Below are positions 43,945-54,292 of a DNA stretch of 64,000 nt, piece after piece; the first letter of the stretch is position 1; each line of letters starts with the position of its first letter. The notes beneath the pieces were generated by a model, which ran no database searches, was not told the origin of the DNA, and saw nothing but the letters and a program-made list of their open reading frames with translations. The position numbers and the translations under genes were made by a program. The stretch comes from Rattus norvegicus (Eukaryota > Chordata > Mammalia > Rodentia > Muridae): the NCBI RefSeq assembly GCF_036323735.1, contig NC_086037.1, positions 61,307,502 through 61,371,501 of the forward strand, read 5' to 3'.

Positions 43945-44516
43945 CTTGTGTGTGTGTCTGTGTGTGTGCATGTGTGTGTATGTGTCTGTGTGTGTCTGTC
44001 TGTGTGTCTGTCTGTGTGTGTCTGTGTGTGTCTGTGTGTGTCTCTGTGTGTGTGTTGTGTGTGTGTCTGTGTGTATCTGTGCGTGTATGTGTCTGTGTGT
44101 ATGTGTCTGTATGTGTGTGTGTGTATCTGTGTATGTGTATGTGTCTGTGTGTGTATGTGTGTATCTGTGCGTGTATGTGTCTGTGTGTGTGTATGTCTCT
44201 GTGTATATCTGTGCGTGTATGTGTCTGTGTGTGTGTATGTGTCTGTGTGTGTGTATGTGTCTGTGTGTGTCTGTGTGTGTATGTGTGTATCTGTGCGTGT
44301 ATGTGTCTGTGTGTGTGTATGTGTCTGTGTATATCTGTGCGTGTATGTGTCTGTGTGTGTGTATGTGTCTGTGTGTGTCTGTGTGTGTGTGTCTGTGTGT
44401 ATCTGTGCGTGTATGTGTCTGTGTGTGTGTATGTGTCTGTGTCTGTGTGTGTATGTGTCTGTGTGTGTGTGTGTGTGTCTGTGTCTGTGTGTCTGTGTGT
44501 GTATCTGTGTATGTAT
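43945..44516. repeat. Long (TG)-rich minisatellite with higher-order units
   Basis: About 570 bp of TG repeats interrupted by TCTG, TATG and GCG variants. The variant string atctgtgcgtgtatgtgtct recurs at 44075, 44163, 44207, 44289, 44333 and 44401. The pair at 44163/44207 and the pair at 44289/44333 are 126 bp apart, showing a second-order duplication. Open frames of 200 codons or more in all reading frames are artefacts. Confidence 0.95.
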
Positions 44517-44808
44517 GCCCATATGAAGGCCAGAGGCCATTGTTGGGTGCCCTCCTCTGTCCTTTTTCACTGTATATTCTGATGCAGGGTCTCTCACTAA
44601 CCTGAAGCTCACTGACTTGGCTAGCCGTTGAGCTTCCCTGATCTTCCTGTCTGTCTGTGCCTTCTCACCACAAGGACTGCAAGTATATATCAGTATCTTA
44701 AGCCCTTTTGGTTTGGGTTTTCAAAACATGGATTGTAGAGATATGACTCCAGATCCTCATGTGTGTGTGTGGTAAACACTGTGCTAACTGAGCCATCTTC
44801 CCAGCCCC
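44517..44808 (-). mobile_element. Composite B2/B3-superfamily SINE
   Basis: Minus orientation: ggtgccctcctctgtccttt and gatgcagggtctctcactaa mark the 3' and central parts. The sequence ctgtgctaactgagccatct followed by tcccagcccc is the inverted pol III head. The TG minisatellite lies exactly where this SINE's CA tail should be, so it probably grew from that tail. Confidence 0.8.
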
Positions 44809-44904
44809 AAGGTGCCCTCCTTCACAAGGGAATACGAAATAGACCATCACTCCAAAGTAGACAGCCCTGCTCCTTTCCAGAAACAGTAAATGACGATGGC
44901 TGAC

Positions 44905-45100
44905 AAACATTGAGTACCTACTGTGTTCCAGACATCATTACAAATGTTTCATTAGGCCATTTAATCCCCACTGGCAACTCAAGGTTAAAAAAGAACCCCC
45001 TACCTGCATCTTATAGGCAAGAAAATGTAGGTACATAGATACTAAGCTTCTTACACACAGCATATGGGTAAGAGAGAAAGAATCAAACACAGTGAGGCTC
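44905..45100 (-). mobile_element. MIR SINE
   Basis: The stretch attgagtacctactgtgttc, tttaatccccactggcaact and gcttcttacacacagcatat is MIR in minus orientation, from its 3' end toward the core. Confidence 0.65.
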
Positions 45101-45111
45101 TAAATCCCACA

Positions 45112-45365
45112 ATGGAGGCCACAGAGATGCTCAACAGAGAATTAAGCTTGCTTTGCAAGCATAAGGACCTGAGTTTGAATCTCCTGAAGCCTGGTAACAA
45201 GTCACAATGGCTGACATAACTATAACTCAAGCATGGGAAGATGGAGATAGGCAAATCCCGTAAGCTGGCCAAACAAGCAAGCTTCCAGTTCAAGGAGAGA
45301 GTCTGTCTTAAGGCAATAGGGCTGATAGTGCTCAAACAAAATACTTGCCCACTCCTGTAAATGGA
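45112..45365 (+). mobile_element. Composite B2/B3-superfamily SINE
   Basis: Head ggaggccacagagatgctca, then gcataaggacctgagtttga, gggaagatggagataggcaa and ggagagagtctgtcttaagg, in the order of the murid composite SINE. Diverged. Confidence 0.65.
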
Positions 45366-46605
45366 CTTAGACAGACAGACAGAATTAAGACAGAAGGAAG
45401 GAAGGAATGAAGGATGGATGGATGGGACAGTGTTTGGGCATTTCCCAACAGAAAATAGAACTGCAATGTTTGAAAGTCCTCAAAACTCACAGCTATTCAT
45501 ATTGATGAGGAATCATTCTGCTGAGAAGCCAATTTAAATTAGCCACACAAGAAACAAGAACTCACTGGCTTGTGTAATGGAAAAGTCAAGAATAGAGGGT
45601 CCTTCAGATCCAGCTGAGAGTCTCTGGTGATCTCACTGGGATGGGAATGGCTCTTCTCTCCACTCCATCCCCCTAGTCGGTTCCTTCTCTAACTAACTTG
45701 TTCTGGGTGGTGACTCTGGAAATCGCAGGCATGCACCTACAGTTTGGTGACTGCAGGTAGAAAGCCAATCTCCCCCCAAGGGTAATGCCAAAGCCTACCA
45801 AGCTTAGCCTCACAGGGTCATCCTGGCTTCTCTGGTCATGCCTGAACCAATTTCTGTGAGAAAGAAAATAAAATTGCTGATCAGCTAATTCATGGGAGCA
45901 GGAAGCCAGCATTGACCCCTCCCTCCCACCTCCAAAACAAGAGAAGTGATATGGTGGCTTCTAAAGTAAAATCGAGGTGCTGAGAATGAAGTTCAGATCC
46001 ATAACGTATCCACTCCCCACTAATACTTCCAGTGTTCTAAAGAGAAGGGTTTCCCAGCCCATTCTCCACCCCCTAACAATGAGCCCCTCCAGCCAAAATC
46101 TGCCAATCTGCCTTTCTGACTCCTCTAACTCCAAGAGAGCACTGGCCTCACACTTCCAGCTACTGCAGGGCTCAAATTAGTCACTCTGTGGGACCCTTCC
46201 GAGGCGCATCAGAGACCAGCTGTGCAAAGGCCTGTCACCTTCTTGTCAGAGAAAGTTTTCTGTCCAAAGAACTTTCGTCATCGCCCCTTTCTCAAGGAGC
46301 CGGGTGTCACTTGAAGAGACAGCTGAAGTCACTCACAATGGCTGGTCTCAAATCAGCACTCACCGGCCTTGTCAGTAAAAGCCTCACCCCGCAGCGAAAA
46401 CTGTCACTGATCATGTTTAGATATGGACTCTGAGGTATTAGATTAGAAGAGAGAATGCATGAGGCGGGAGTGTAAAAGAGGCCAAGTTGCAAAGGCTGTC
46501 TTAATGGGAAGAAGTGAAGTCTTCGGACTGGAAGGAGTAGGGAAGCCTTTTACCCAAACCCAATTTGTACTTCCCAACACAATCAGAAAGAGCATACTTG
46601 AGCCC
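45366..46605. other. Unique sequence
   Basis: No gene or repeat family recognised, apart from a short GGAA/GGAT purine run at about 45390-45425. Confidence 0.35.
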
Positions 46606-46614
46606 ACGAGTGCA

Positions 46615-46617
46615 AGT

Positions 46618-46658
<41 letters not shown>

Positions 46659-47005
46659 TACAAACACACAAACACGCACACACACACAAACACACAAGCA
46701 TGCACACACACATACACACGTACACACATACGCATACACACACACATACAAACACACAAACACCACACACACAAAGATACAAGCATGCACACACACAAGC
46801 ATACACACATATGCATACACACATAAACATGCACACACATACACACATATGCATACACACATAAACATGCACACACATACACACATATGCATACACACAT
46901 AAGCACACACACACATACAAACACACAAACTCACACACACACATACACATATATGCATACACACATATGCATACACACATACAGACACACACACACACAC
47001 ACACG
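46615..47005. repeat. Long (CA)-rich minisatellite with a 38-bp unit
   Basis: About 390 bp of CA repeats with GCA/TAT variants. A 38-bp unit starting atatgcatacacacataaac repeats at 46809, 46847 and 46885, the third copy ending in a variant. Open frames here are artefacts. Confidence 0.95.
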
Positions 47006-47099
47006 CTCATGAACTAGCTTCACACACCTATCTCATTCAGCAGGCACGTGTACAACTGCAGCTAGGCAGGAGATCATTGTCTATTTGCTCCATCCAGAG

Positions 47100-47660
47100 G
47101 ATTCCAACAGCTCATATTCACCCCCTTATTGTAACACTGTTAAATAATGACAGAAAACAAATATTCACTCAAAAATCCCAATGCTCTCATACAAAAATGT
47201 GAAACAATTCCAGGTTCCCGGGTAGGGGTAGGAGGTTGTCCTCCTCTCTATGTGCTCTTTCTTTAGGGAAGTATTTTTCAGCCTTAGCATCTTGAATGAG
47301 TAATCCGGTCTTCAAACATATTATTAGGAGAGGCCACCTCATTCATGTGTGGTGTTTAATGATACCATTGCCCCACAGTTGACAAAAAATCATTTACCTA
47401 GTCGCCTCCAAATATCTGCAAGCGTAAGCACTCCCAATTAATTGAGAACACCCAGTTAAAGAATTTTAGTAAGTACAGCCTTTAGTGTTACTATAGTATA
47501 ACTGACTAATTATTAAGATACGTCAGGAAGGGAGGAGCTGAGATTCAAGGTTTGCTAGCTTTACATGGGATTTCTGTTTCTGTCAATCAATGTCTACAAT
47601 TAGATGACTAATTAAATTTACATAAGAAGTTGGTACTCATTTCAACTATTCTGCCTAAAA
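47100..47660. promoter_or_regulatory. Candidate conserved non-coding element with a PBX-MEIS/PREP site
   Basis: A repeat-free AT-rich block containing caattaattgagaacaccc, ctgactaattattaagatac and gatgactaattaaatttaca. The string ctgtcaatca at 47580-47589 is a perfect complement of the composite PBX-PREP/MEIS decamer TGATTGACAG. Several TAATTA cores lie within 250 bp of it. Such clusters mark developmental enhancers; function here is inferred. Confidence 0.5.
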
Positions 47661-48934
47661 CTTGGGAGCGACCACAGCTTGGATAGTCTTTGGAAGTGTG
47701 AAGGGCTGGTGTCAGTTTCCTGTCTTCCTGTCTTCCCTATATTTGACGTTTCATCGATAGGAAAAGAGAAAGCAACAGTTATCCTCTGGGGAAACTTCGA
47801 GAACTTTACAAAATATTGTTGTATAAGCACAGTCAAGATAGACAATAGACACTCAAAGTGTTGACTTACCCTAAGGACATATTTTGTTCTAAAGGACCTT
47901 TGCCCTATGATGACAAACAACCCCGGGCCTTCTGTAAGGGTGAACAGAAAAACTCAGTAGCCTGCAATGATAACACTGCTCGGCTAGAATAACTTTTGGT
48001 TTTCGTGGAGTTTAAAGTTGCCTTGCTGTTCTCCACCCACCTTTTTTTTTTAATCAAATCCTTAAGTATGTCTTATGTCCCAGGAATGTGTCAAAAACCT
48101 TTCTCTCAGTAGCACTGCCCTTCAGAGGCTTCAAAACTTCTTTTTCAATCTAAACAAACAATGGGAGCCACATGGACCCACCTGTAGATGAAAACTTTCT
48201 CTCATTTCTCTTCTGAGATCTCTACCCCACCCCCAACTGTTCCTGGGTCTCTTGGCTTTCCTGATATTTTACTAGTGGACCTCTTATATGAAAAGCTGAA
48301 ATTTCTGTGCACATACAACTGTAAACATTGGTTACAGATGAGGTCATGTCCCTGCTCCCCCACCTTAGCACTCCAGACGTGGGGAACATATATTGCTACA
48401 CGGTCACTAAATTACAGAGATGGAATCATGTTGTCTCGACTTCAATATTTATTCTATAAAATATAACTTAAGACAGTTCCTTTTCCCCGAGTTTTCCGCA
48501 ACCTTGCATGAGATTTAGTAAAAGGCCGAGCTTTTCTTGGTGCAGGAATTTAAAGAGTAAAAGGCTCAATGAAAGCAGAAACACTAGCAGCCAGCCACAC
48601 GCCAAGTGCAGCTGATGTTAGAACACTGGAATCTGCCTAGCAGCTAGCCCTCTGTCCGTACCTACAACCTACCTTGCAACCCCACACATTCTGGTGGCCT
48701 CTGGTGCCATCTACATTCTGCAGACCCGACTTTTCTATTTGTAGCTCAGGTTTCCATCCTGAAACCTGTTCTACTCTGCCCACCCAACATCTCCCCCTAG
48801 AATCCTGACTGGAAATCTCTGACACAAGGTAATGGAAGCTCAATCCAGGGTCAATCTTGAAGCTTGCTTCCTCACGGGCAAGATGAGGTTGTCATTATGT
48901 CTAACACCTTGGAGTAACTTTCTTTTCTCTAAGG
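47661..48934. other. Unique sequence
   Basis: No gene or repeat recognised. A 10-T run lies near 48043. Confidence 0.35.
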
Positions 48935-49145
48935 CAGTGGTTCTCAACCTATGGATCCCAACCTCTTTGGAGGATGGATGACCCTTTCAGGAGGGTCACA
49001 TATCAGACATCCTCTTGCACATCAAATATGCAAGACATGACAATTCATAACAGTAGCAAAATTACAGTTATGAAGTAGCAACAGAAGTCATTTCACGGTT
49101 GGGGTGGTCACCATAACATGAGGAACTGTATTAAAGGGTCTTAGC

Positions 49146-50576
49146 TCTTTACCAATCCTACAACAGATAGAGGCCTTATATCCAAAATATACAAAGAACT
49201 CAAGAAGTTAGACCGCAGGGAAACAAATAACCCTATTAAAAAATGGGGTTCAGAGCTAAACAAAGAATTCACAGCTGAGGAATGCCGAATGGCTGAGAAA
49301 CACCTAAAGAAATGTTCAACATCTTTAGTCATAAGGGAAATGCAAATCAAAACAACCCTGAGATTTCACCTCACACCAGTGAGAATGGCTAAGATCAAAA
49401 ACTCAGGTGACAGCAGATGCTGGCGAGGATGTGGAGAAAGAGGAACACTCCTCCATTGTTGGTGGGATTGCAGACTGGTAAAACCATTCTGGAAATCAGT
49501 CTGGAGGTTCCTCAGAAAATTGGACATTGAACTGCCTGAGGATCCAGCTATACCTCTCTTGGGCATATACCCAAAAGATGCCTCAACATATAAAAGAGAC
49601 ACGTGCTCCACTATGTTCATCGCAGCCTTATTTATAATAGCCAGAAGCTGGAAAGAACCCAGATGCCCTTCAACAGAGGAATGGATACAGAAAATGTGGT
49701 ACATCTACACAATGGAATATTACTCAGCTATCAAAAACAACGAGTTTATGAAATTCGTAGGCAAATGGTTGGAACTAGAAAATATCATCCTGAGTGAGCT
49801 AACCCAATCACAGAAAGACATACATGGTATGCACTCATTGATAAGTGGCTATTAGCCCAAATGCTTGAATTACCCTAGATCCCTAGAACAAACGAAACTC
49901 AAGACGGATGATCAAAATGTGAATGCTTCACTCCTTCTTTAAATGAGGAAAAAGAATACCCTTGGCAGGGAAGGGAGAGGCAAAGATTAAAACAGAGACT
50001 GAAGGAACACCCATTCAGAGCCTGCCCCACATGTGGCCCATACATATACAGCCACCCAATTAGACAAGATGGATGAAGCAAAGAAGTGCAGACCGACAGG
50101 AGCCGGATATAGATCGCTCCTGAGAGACACAGCCAGAATACAGCAAATACAGAGGCGAATGCCAGCAGCAAACCACTGAACTGAGAATAGGTCCCCTATT
50201 GAAGGAATCAGAGAAAGAACTGGAAGAGCTTGAAGGGGCTCGAGACCCCAAAAGTACAACAATGCCAAGCAACCAGAGCTTCCAGGGACTAAGCCACTAC
50301 CTAAAGACTATACATGGACTGACCCTGGACTCTGATCCCATAGGTAGCAATGAATATCCTAGTAAGAGCACCAGTGGAAGGGGAAGCCCTGGGTCCTGCT
50401 AAGACTGAACCCCCAGTGAACTAGTCTATGGGGGGAGGGCGGCAATGGGGGGAGGGTTGGGAGGGGAACACCCATAAGGAAGGGGAGGGGGGAGGGGGAT
50501 GTTTGCCCGGAAACCGGGAAAGGGAATAACACTCGAAATGTATATAAGAAATACTCAAGTTAATTAAAAAAAAAAA
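49146..50576 (+). mobile_element. Young 5'-truncated LINE-1 inserted in the URR1 element
   Basis: About 1.43 kb holding the ORF2 C-terminal end, the full 3'UTR with its G-rich polypurine tract (about 50428-50505) and a poly-A end. It is flanked by aaagggtcttagc at 49133-49145 and 50577-50589, a 13-bp target-site duplication of the host URR1 sequence. The open reading frame and clean duplication suggest a recent insertion. Too truncated to move on its own. Confidence 0.95.
49148..49855 (+). pseudogene. LINE-1 ORF2 C-terminal remnant (open frame)
   Basis: The frame is open for about 235 codons from the truncation point to the native stop at 49853-49855. It encodes the C-terminal domain of the L1 ORF2 protein, including the Cys-rich segment with CX3CX7HX4C spacing (CWRGC, then H and CWWDC). 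Endonuclease and reverse transcriptase domains are missing. There is no promoter, so it is a fragment rather than a gene. Confidence 0.93.
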
Positions 50577-50612
50577 AAAGGGTCTTAGCATCAGGAAGGT
50601 TGAGAACCACAG

Positions 50613-51505
50613 TTGTAAGCTTCAGGAACATACGGACCAGTTGGCAATTTAAGTATATCCAGAATCTGCCTGTATCCACTGCAACTCAGCCTCCATCATC
50701 TGTACCCAAGACCTGTGGATCTTCCATCACTTTTACCTTTGTACATCCAGACAATGTGCTCACTGCAGCAACCTGACTGAACTCCTTCTAAGTACGATCA
50801 AGTCCTTTGCTTTGTCTAAGAAACACTTGACTGTTCTCATATGTTACTCCAAGAACAGCCTATGTTCTGTGCAGTGGCTTTACATGGCCTGGACTCTCTT
50901 AACGTCTTAGATTTCTATCTCCAATTACCAGTGCTCGAATCCAGCCACTGGCCTCTTTGCTACCTCATTAAGCCACGCCCCACTTTAGGACAAGATACGT
51001 CTTGCCTGGGTCTGCAGAGATCGAATGGTTATTTGCTTTACCTAGTCTTAGCTCAAGTCTTGCCTGTCCATCAAAAGTTAACTACACTCTATCAAACTGA
51101 ACCACCCGCCGCTTCTGAGCTCCTTGTCTTTTCTGTAAATCATTATTTACAATTATTTTCCAATCATTATTGCTTATTTAATGCATCAATTACTGTCTCT
51201 TCTACAGCATGTGGGTCATATGAGGGTGATGGTCTTTAATTAACATCACAAGCTGAGCAATTAGACTGTTTCCAATGTATAGTAGTCGCTTAGCAAGTAG
51301 GTATCAAGGAGTGCATCAGATGGTCCCATTTTGCAAGACTCTCTGAGAGTAGACTCTGGGAGTCTACATAGTAGACATAGACAGTAGCTAGCACATAGAA
51401 TGAGTTTATTGAATGATTGAGGCTGCTTAGATGGAAATGGTGGAAACCCAAGGTCTAAAATGATTGTATAGCAGCTACACACGGGGTCAGAGTTAAACAG
51501 TGAAA
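50613..51505. other. Unique sequence
   Basis: A plus-strand frame of 132 codons (50841-51239) has no recognisable domain. The part at about 51120-51260 is repeat-free and AT-rich (atttaatgcatcaattactg, ctttaattaacatcacaagc) and might be a further weak regulatory candidate. Confidence 0.4.
51380..51420 (+). mobile_element. Possible MIR 3' end fragment
   Basis: The string gtagctagcacatagaatga followed by gtttattgaatga resembles the MIR 3' end. It is very short. Confidence 0.3.
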
Positions 51506-51507
51506 CA

Positions 51508-51508
51508 T

Positions 51509-51553
<45 letters not shown>
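51508..51553. repeat. (CA)n microsatellite
   Basis: About 45 bp of CA repeats. Confidence 0.95.
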
Positions 51554-51554
<1 letters not shown>

Positions 51555-52500
51555 CATAATGGTTAGAAAATGAAATTGGTAGCACCAGTGATCAGGGCTG
51601 AGAGGGTAAAATGCAGATGGTTGTGGTAGAGGAAATCTGCTCAGAAGGTTGGCAAAATAATAGGTGTGAAGGGTAAGGGTTATGGCCAGATAGGACCATT
51701 TCAACCTATTTTAAATTTACTAACGAATGAAAACAAAACTAATCGATAGAACTGCTTAATAAATGGACACAAGAAAAATTCTAAAGATATTTTGAGTTGT
51801 TGGTAAAAGGACATATAATTAGAATGGGGTATTTTCAGAGCGTAAAATGCAAATAGCTAGAGCCATGTGAAAATAAAAACTTACATGAATGATGGGTAAG
51901 ATCTGCTGGTAAAAAAACATAAAACAGTGTATTTACATTTTGTCATAGGAAAGACTTAGAATCGAACAACATATTTCAGAAAGCGGCAGTCATGAGTGGA
52001 AGCATAATGAAATATATTATTTTACCTGTCAAATAAAAAGTTAATTAAAAAAAAAACTCTTCCTCCAAAATATCAGCTTCAAGGAGTACACCGAGACACA
52101 CACACTTAATCCCAAAGCACGCTAGAGCTCACACAATGCCTTTGAAAATAAATTTATAAAGTTAATCAAGAGTATTAAAACATCCCCATGTTTTTGGCCA
52201 ACAGCACTACTTCTAGAAGCAAATGCCAAGAAAAATTCATAAGCGTGGACAGAGATTTATAGGAAAGCTTCAGTATGAGGGAAAACAAAACCTCTAAAAA
52301 AAATATACTCTAATGATTACATAGAGCGCGGCATCTCCATACAGCAGAATGGCAGGCAGCCATCTGCCCCATTTATGGTATATGCTGATGCCATGGGAAC
52401 TGTTATGCTGTGAGGTCAAATGAAGGTCAAATTGAGAGGGGACAGAGCCACTGAGGACATACCTCTCAAGTACAGTTGTAAGAACTTGCCACATTATGTT
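51554..52500. other. Unique sequence
   Basis: No gene or repeat recognised. AT-rich. Confidence 0.35.
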
Positions 52501-52502
52501 TT

Positions 52503-52660
52503 ATTCCATGACTACTGGGGGCTGTCAAACCATTCAATGAGAGGGCCGGAGTTAAGAGTATTAGATGCTCTTGCCGAGGACCTGAGCTCAGCACCCTCAT
52601 GTGACTCACAATCACCTGTAGTTCCAACTCCAGGGGTCAGATCCTCTCTTTAGTCACTCT
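52503..52660 (+). mobile_element. B2/B3-type SINE
   Basis: Head gagagggccggagttaagag, then gctcttgccgaggacctgag, ctcagcaccctcatgtgact and cacctgtagttccaactcca follow the B2/B3 order. The tail is lost. Confidence 0.7.
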
Positions 52661-52854
52661 GCCATTGAACCACACATTGAGTCCTTAGAATGTTTCAAAA
52701 CCTAGATCTTTTGACATATAAGTCTGTAGTCATGAGCCACTAGGTATAAAAAAACAATTGCTAGGGTCTATATGAGTAACACATCTAAAACATGACCCTA
52801 ACAACTATTAGTGACATTTGCTTGCCTTTTAAATTCCACGAATACTGGTATTTT

Positions 52855-52945
52855 AAAGATTCATTTTATCTATGTGCATGCGATGGCTATATGCTGCAAG
52901 TGTGCAGTGCTCCAGGCGCCTGTGGAGACTAGAAGAACTGGACTT
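52855..52945 (-). mobile_element. SINE 3' fragment (B2/B3-like)
   Basis: The piece aagattcattttatctatgt followed by tgctccaggcgcctgtggag is the reverse of a B2/B3-type 3' end. Only the tail half remains. Confidence 0.4.
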
Positions 52946-53085
52946 TGATGAAACTGTCACTTGGGTCTGTTGTCGGTGACCTATCCAGGGTGAGATGTTG
53001 GTTCCTGTCAGGGAAAGTGATCCAAGTTCACCCACGTTTTGTTTCCTACCTCTTCCCTCCCCATCCTGTCAGCAGCACTACAGGA

Positions 53086-53522
53086 TGTAGAGAGCGGCGC
53101 GGCGAAACAAAGATGGCGCCGACATCCAGCCTTGTCTGGATATAAACGACTTACTGCGCATGTGCAGGCTTGTCCCCTTGCTAGGGCTCCCTCTAGTGGT
53201 GAACAGCGGTACTGCACATGTGCGGTTTACGCACCAGGTGTCAGTTGACCGTTAATATGCTAATGAGGTGATTCATTCTCCGCCAATCCCTGGAGGACAA
53301 GTAGTGGGGTGATCCATGCCCCACCAATCCCTGAGAGATAATTAGCATACTGTTGTGTATATAAGTCGAGCGACTTTGCTGCTTGGGGTCCCTGTTCAAG
53401 AGAGCTGTAACACTTAAGAGAGCTGTAACACTAAGAAGAGCTGTAACACAGTAAAGGCTTGCTCGCAGAAGAATCCTGTTGCCGCGCGTCGTTCTTGCTG
53501 GTGGGACATTAGGCGTGCAACA
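53086..53522 (+). mobile_element. Solo LTR of an endogenous retrovirus (ERVK/IAP-like)
   Basis: A 437-bp LTR from TGTAGAGAGCGGCGCG to ggcgtgcaaca, flanked by perfect 6-bp duplications acagga (53080-53085 and 53523-53528); 6-bp duplications are typical of class II (ERVK) insertions. It carries two CCAAT-type boxes (gccaatccctg and accaatccctg, 41 bp apart), a TATA box (tatataa, 53358-53364), three tandem 18-bp units and a possible R/U5 junction. The order fits U3-R-U5. There is no internal region, so it is a solo LTR formed by recombination. It encodes no protein. Confidence 0.9.
53401..53454 (+). repeat. Triplicated 18-bp unit in the LTR R region
   Basis: The core agagctgtaacac occurs at 53401, 53419 and 53437 with an exact 18-bp period, immediately downstream of the TATA box region. 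Confidence 0.95.
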
Positions 53523-53528
53523 ACAGGA

Positions 53529-53690
53529 TAAGGCTGAGAGGCAGGGCAGAGCTCTTTAGACACAAGCATTCACATAAAATGGGCCAAGCGGAAGTTACTC
53601 TCTGCACGCTTCTCCCTACTTGCTTATCTAGTGTCCCTCTGGTACCTAGGAGCTGACCCATGACAGGTGCTGAGCTGAACAGTAGGATGG
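53529..53690. other. Unique sequence after the LTR
   Basis: No gene or repeat recognised. Confidence 0.35.
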
Positions 53691-53693
53691 GTG

Positions 53694-53790
53694 GCAGAGA
53701 AAGAGAGAAGGAGAAAGAGGAGGAGGGGGAGGAAGAGGAGGGAGAGGAGAAGGGAGAGGAGGAGGGGGAGGAGGGGAGGAGGAGGGATTG
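53694..53790. repeat. Polypurine (GGA/GAGG) tract
   Basis: About 95 bp of nearly pure purine, dominated by GGAGGA and GAGGGG, capable in principle of triplex or G-quadruplex folding. Confidence 0.9.
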
Positions 53791-54184
53791 AGGTACATAT
53801 GGAAGCCTGAGATTATCCAAACCAAGAGAGAGGGGTAGCACGAAACCACTGGACAGCTGCTGTTGCATCTCTACCTTCTGGGGTCTGGCTTGGGTTATGC
53901 ATGTGTGATTTAGATTAACTTCAAAGCCTAGATTTAACATTCTTATGGACTCCATGCTCAGACATGGTTGTTCAAACATGAGAGCTAGCAGAGGAGGGGA
54001 TTTACACTCCCCTTTTCTGTGAAGAGCATCTCAGGAGTCATTTACAGAATTTTTCCAGAAGCCCATGGCCTGATCCATAGCAGACACGCGAGAGATACAC
54101 CCTTTGCCCTGTGTCTTTGCATGGCTGAATCCTCAAGGTTTTGAGCATCTCCCATGTAGGTAGAGTTGAGATTACAAATCTGCA
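53791..54184. other. Unique sequence
   Basis: No repeat or gene recognised. Confidence 0.35.
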
Positions 54185-54186
54185 AA

Positions 54187-54292
54187 TAAGAAAGAGGAGG
54201 TGCAAGAGGAGGAGGGAAGAAAAACGAAGAGGAGGAGGAAGAAAAGAAGGTGGTAGGGGAGGAAGAAGAGGAGAAAGTGGGGGCATTAAAAT
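54187..54292. repeat. Polypurine (GAA/GGA) tract
   Basis: About 100 bp rich in GAGGAG and GAAGAA units. It lies inside a 245-codon minus-strand frame (54038-54775) and contributes to its openness. Confidence 0.85.

Larger units (their letters stand above)
48935..50612 (+). mobile_element. URR1-like hAT DNA transposon, split by an L1 insertion
   Basis: The left terminus CAGTGGTTCTCAACCTATGG is at 48935. The body (attcataacagtagcaaaat, tacagttatgaagtagcaac, tcaccataacatgaggaact) runs to 49145. The right terminus (catcaggaaggttgagaacc, then acag) is at 50590-50612. The termini form inverted repeats, and the element's middle is interrupted by the L1 at 49146. The 8-bp flanks ctctaagg and ttgtaagc are partly alike. 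Confidence 0.9.

Noticed and set aside
43915..44612. Open frames of 200-229 codons on both strands
   Set aside because: They are readings of the TG minisatellite (Cys-Val or Thr-His repeats). All frames stay open because the repeat contains no stop codon.
46443..47010. Open frames of up to 185 codons over the CA tract
   Set aside because: Same artefact as above; Cys/Val and His/Thr repeats with no flanking coding sequence.
49146..50576. Active L1 element
   Set aside because: Only the ORF2 C-terminus and 3'UTR are present. No 5'UTR, ORF1, endonuclease or reverse transcriptase domain.
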